Below are positions 6,107 to 7,127 of a stretch of DNA of 7,127 nt, piece by piece (positions within the stretch are counted from its first letter, which is position 1; the number at the start of each line of letters is the position of its first letter). The notes under the pieces are model-generated. The model ran no database searches, had not been told where the DNA came from, and was given only the letters and a program-made list of their open reading frames with translations. The DNA is from an uncultured Rhodospirillales bacterium (GTDB lineage: Bacteria > Pseudomonadota > Alphaproteobacteria > Rhodospirillales > Defluviicoccaceae). A program made the translations under genes and the position numbers. The stretch lies in assembly GCA_937127205.1 (NCBI GenBank), contig CAKZLS010000188.1:1-7127 (forward strand). The letters run 5' to 3'.

Positions 6107-6994
6107 CTAACACGCGATGCGTTCTTCGATCACTGCGTTCCTTACCGACTTTTGCAGCTTTTCGAAAGCGCGGACTTCGATCTGACGGACGCGCTCGCGG
6201 GAAATGCCGTATCGTTGGCTTAGCCGTTCCAGCGTTGTCGGATCGTCTTTTAGTCTGCGTTCCGAAATGATATGGCGCTCCCTCTCGGTGAGGCTTCTCA
6301 GGGCACCGAGGAGAAGCGCGCGCCGCTTTTCGAGCTCCTCGCTATCCGCCAGCCGGATCTCCTGACTGTCCTGATGGTCGATCAGCCAATCTTGCCATTC
6401 GCCGTCACCGTCCTCGCGCACAGGCGCGTTGAGCGAGCTGTCGGGACCGGAAATTCGCCGGTTCATCTGAACGACGTCGTTCTCCGTCACATTCAGACGA
6501 TTGGCAATGCTGATCACATGCTCGGGCCTGAGGTCACCCTCTTCCATCGCCTCCATCTGCCCCTTCAGCTTCCTCAGATTGAAGAACAGCTTCTTTTGAG
6601 CCGCGGTGGTTCCCATTTTCACCAGCGACCAGGAATGCAGAATATATTCCTGAATGGCGGCGCGAATCCACCACATGGCATAGGTGGCGAGCCGGAACCC
6701 CCGGTTGGGGTCGAACCGCACCACCGCTTGCATCATGCCGACGTTGCCCTCGGAAATCAGCTCTCCCAACGGAAGCCCGTATCCCCTGAAGCCCATGGCG
6801 ATCTTGGCAACGAGCCGCAGATGGCTGGTGACCAATTGGTGCGCGGCATCGACCTCGCCATCGTCGATCCAACTTCTGGCAAGCCGCTGTTCGACATCCG
6901 GCGCGAGCATCGGGTACTTGCGGATACGCTGTAGATAGCGCCCAAGGTTGCGGTCGGGCGCAATAAAGAGATCACTAACGGATCTTGGCATCAT
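6107..6994 (-). CDS. rpoH: RNA polymerase heat-shock sigma factor RpoH (sigma-32)
   Basis: This sigma-70-family factor directs RNA polymerase to heat-shock promoters for chaperones and proteases. The 295-residue length fits RpoH. Region 2 spans roughly residues 45-128, including the core-binding and melting segments LISEGNVGMMQAV and YAMWWIRAAIQEYI. The diagnostic RpoH box is QKKLFFNLRKLK at 133-144. Region 3 follows (about 150-185), and region 4 (about 230-283) ends in the helix-turn-helix LERLSQRYGISRERVRQIEVRAFEKLQ. Two consecutive ATGs open the frame. A strong GGAGG at 6998-7002 is only 3 bases from the first but 6 from the second (6989-6991), so the second may be the real start, removing one residue. 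Alphaproteobacteria often carry more than one rpoH; which paralogue this is cannot be told here. It converges on purA. I see no obvious heat-shock (CTTGAA-like) promoter in its upstream region. Confidence 0.97.
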   Translation of the reverse strand: MMPRSVSDLFIAPDRNLGRYLQRIRKYPMLAPDVEQRLARSWIDDGEVDAAHQLVTSHLRLVAKIAMGFRGYGLPLGELISEGNVGMMQAVVRFDPNRGFRLATYAMWWIRAAIQEYILHSWSLVKMGTTAAQKKLFFNLRKLKGQMEAMEEGDLRPEHVISIANRLNVTENDVVQMNRRISGPDSSLNAPVREDGDGEWQDWLIDHQDSQEIRLADSEELEKRRALLLGALRSLTERERHIISERRLKDDPTTLERLSQRYGISRERVRQIEVRAFEKLQKSVRNAVIEERIAC

Positions 6995-6996
6995 TT

Positions 6997-7004
6997 ACCT
7001 CCCT
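6997..7004 (-). promoter_or_regulatory. Strong ribosome binding site of rpoH
   Basis: On the minus strand AGGGAGGT precedes two tandem ATG codons. The GGAGG core is 3 bases from the first ATG and 6 from the second, favouring initiation at 6991. This is the best Shine-Dalgarno match at any gene start in the window. Confidence 0.7.
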
Positions 7005-7127
7005 CTTCGACGCGCAGCCGGATTTATTTCCCAGCCTTGATTTCTTTGAATCTTGTCGCTACGCCGAAGAACTTTTGATGATACCCTGACTGCTTATTAG
7101 AATACACCTAAATTTAGTGTGCTGCCA
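7005..7127 (-). promoter_or_regulatory. AT-richer rpoH upstream region, edge of window
   Basis: No gene is visible. The 123 bases upstream of the rpoH ribosome binding site are noticeably AT-richer than the genes. On the minus strand TATCAT (7083-7078) matches the -10 consensus at 5 of 6 positions, but no good -35 lies 16-18 bases before it. A perfect 10-bp palindrome CTAAATTTAG lies at 7108-7117, about 25 bp further upstream. The region probably contains the rpoH promoter; the exact element is uncertain. Confidence 0.4.

Overview
This window reads as an ordinary chromosomal housekeeping segment from a GC-rich alphaproteobacterium, most likely a Rhodospirillales-type lineage. That placement is inferred from four things. 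There is a full-length HisZ, which implies a short-form HisG elsewhere in the genome. hisZ lies directly upstream of purA. An RpoH-type sigma factor with a clear RpoH box is adjacent. Long antisense open frames, typical of high-GC codon usage, run opposite almost every gene. I see no mobile element, tRNA, rRNA, CRISPR array, phage gene or defence gene.

Layout. On the minus strand a gamma-glutamyltransferase-family gene (2552 to 972) is followed after 36 bp by purU (935 to 54), so they are probably co-transcribed. A divergent intergenic region (about 2553-2792) holds TTGACA hexamers on both strands, one imperfect inverted repeat and two CCATC/GATGG dyads. From it a small exported protein of unknown function (2793-3419) is read on the plus strand. 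A 183-bp spacer with an 8-bp inverted repeat and an orphan Shine-Dalgarno-like sequence leads to hisZ (3603-4769), then purA (4802-6094) 32 bp later on the same strand. rpoH (6994 to 6107) converges on purA, with only 12 bp between the stop codons. An AT-richer rpoH upstream region runs to the window end.

How the genes fit together. PurU releases formate and tetrahydrofolate from 10-formyl-THF. PurA commits IMP to AMP synthesis. HisZ regulates the ATP- and PRPP-consuming first step of histidine synthesis, whose by-product AICAR re-enters the purine pathway. Purine, one-carbon and histidine metabolism therefore dominate. The GGT-family protein belongs to a group in which several classical gamma-glutamyl-binding residues differ, so its substrate is uncertain. 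RpoH is the heat-shock sigma factor and is functionally separate.

No new multi-gene system is evident. The points most worth a second look are the unusual active-site residues of the GGT-like enzyme, the paired dyads and hairpin upstream of the unknown exported protein, and the odd hisZ leader. Promoter and hairpin calls were made by eye and are tentative.
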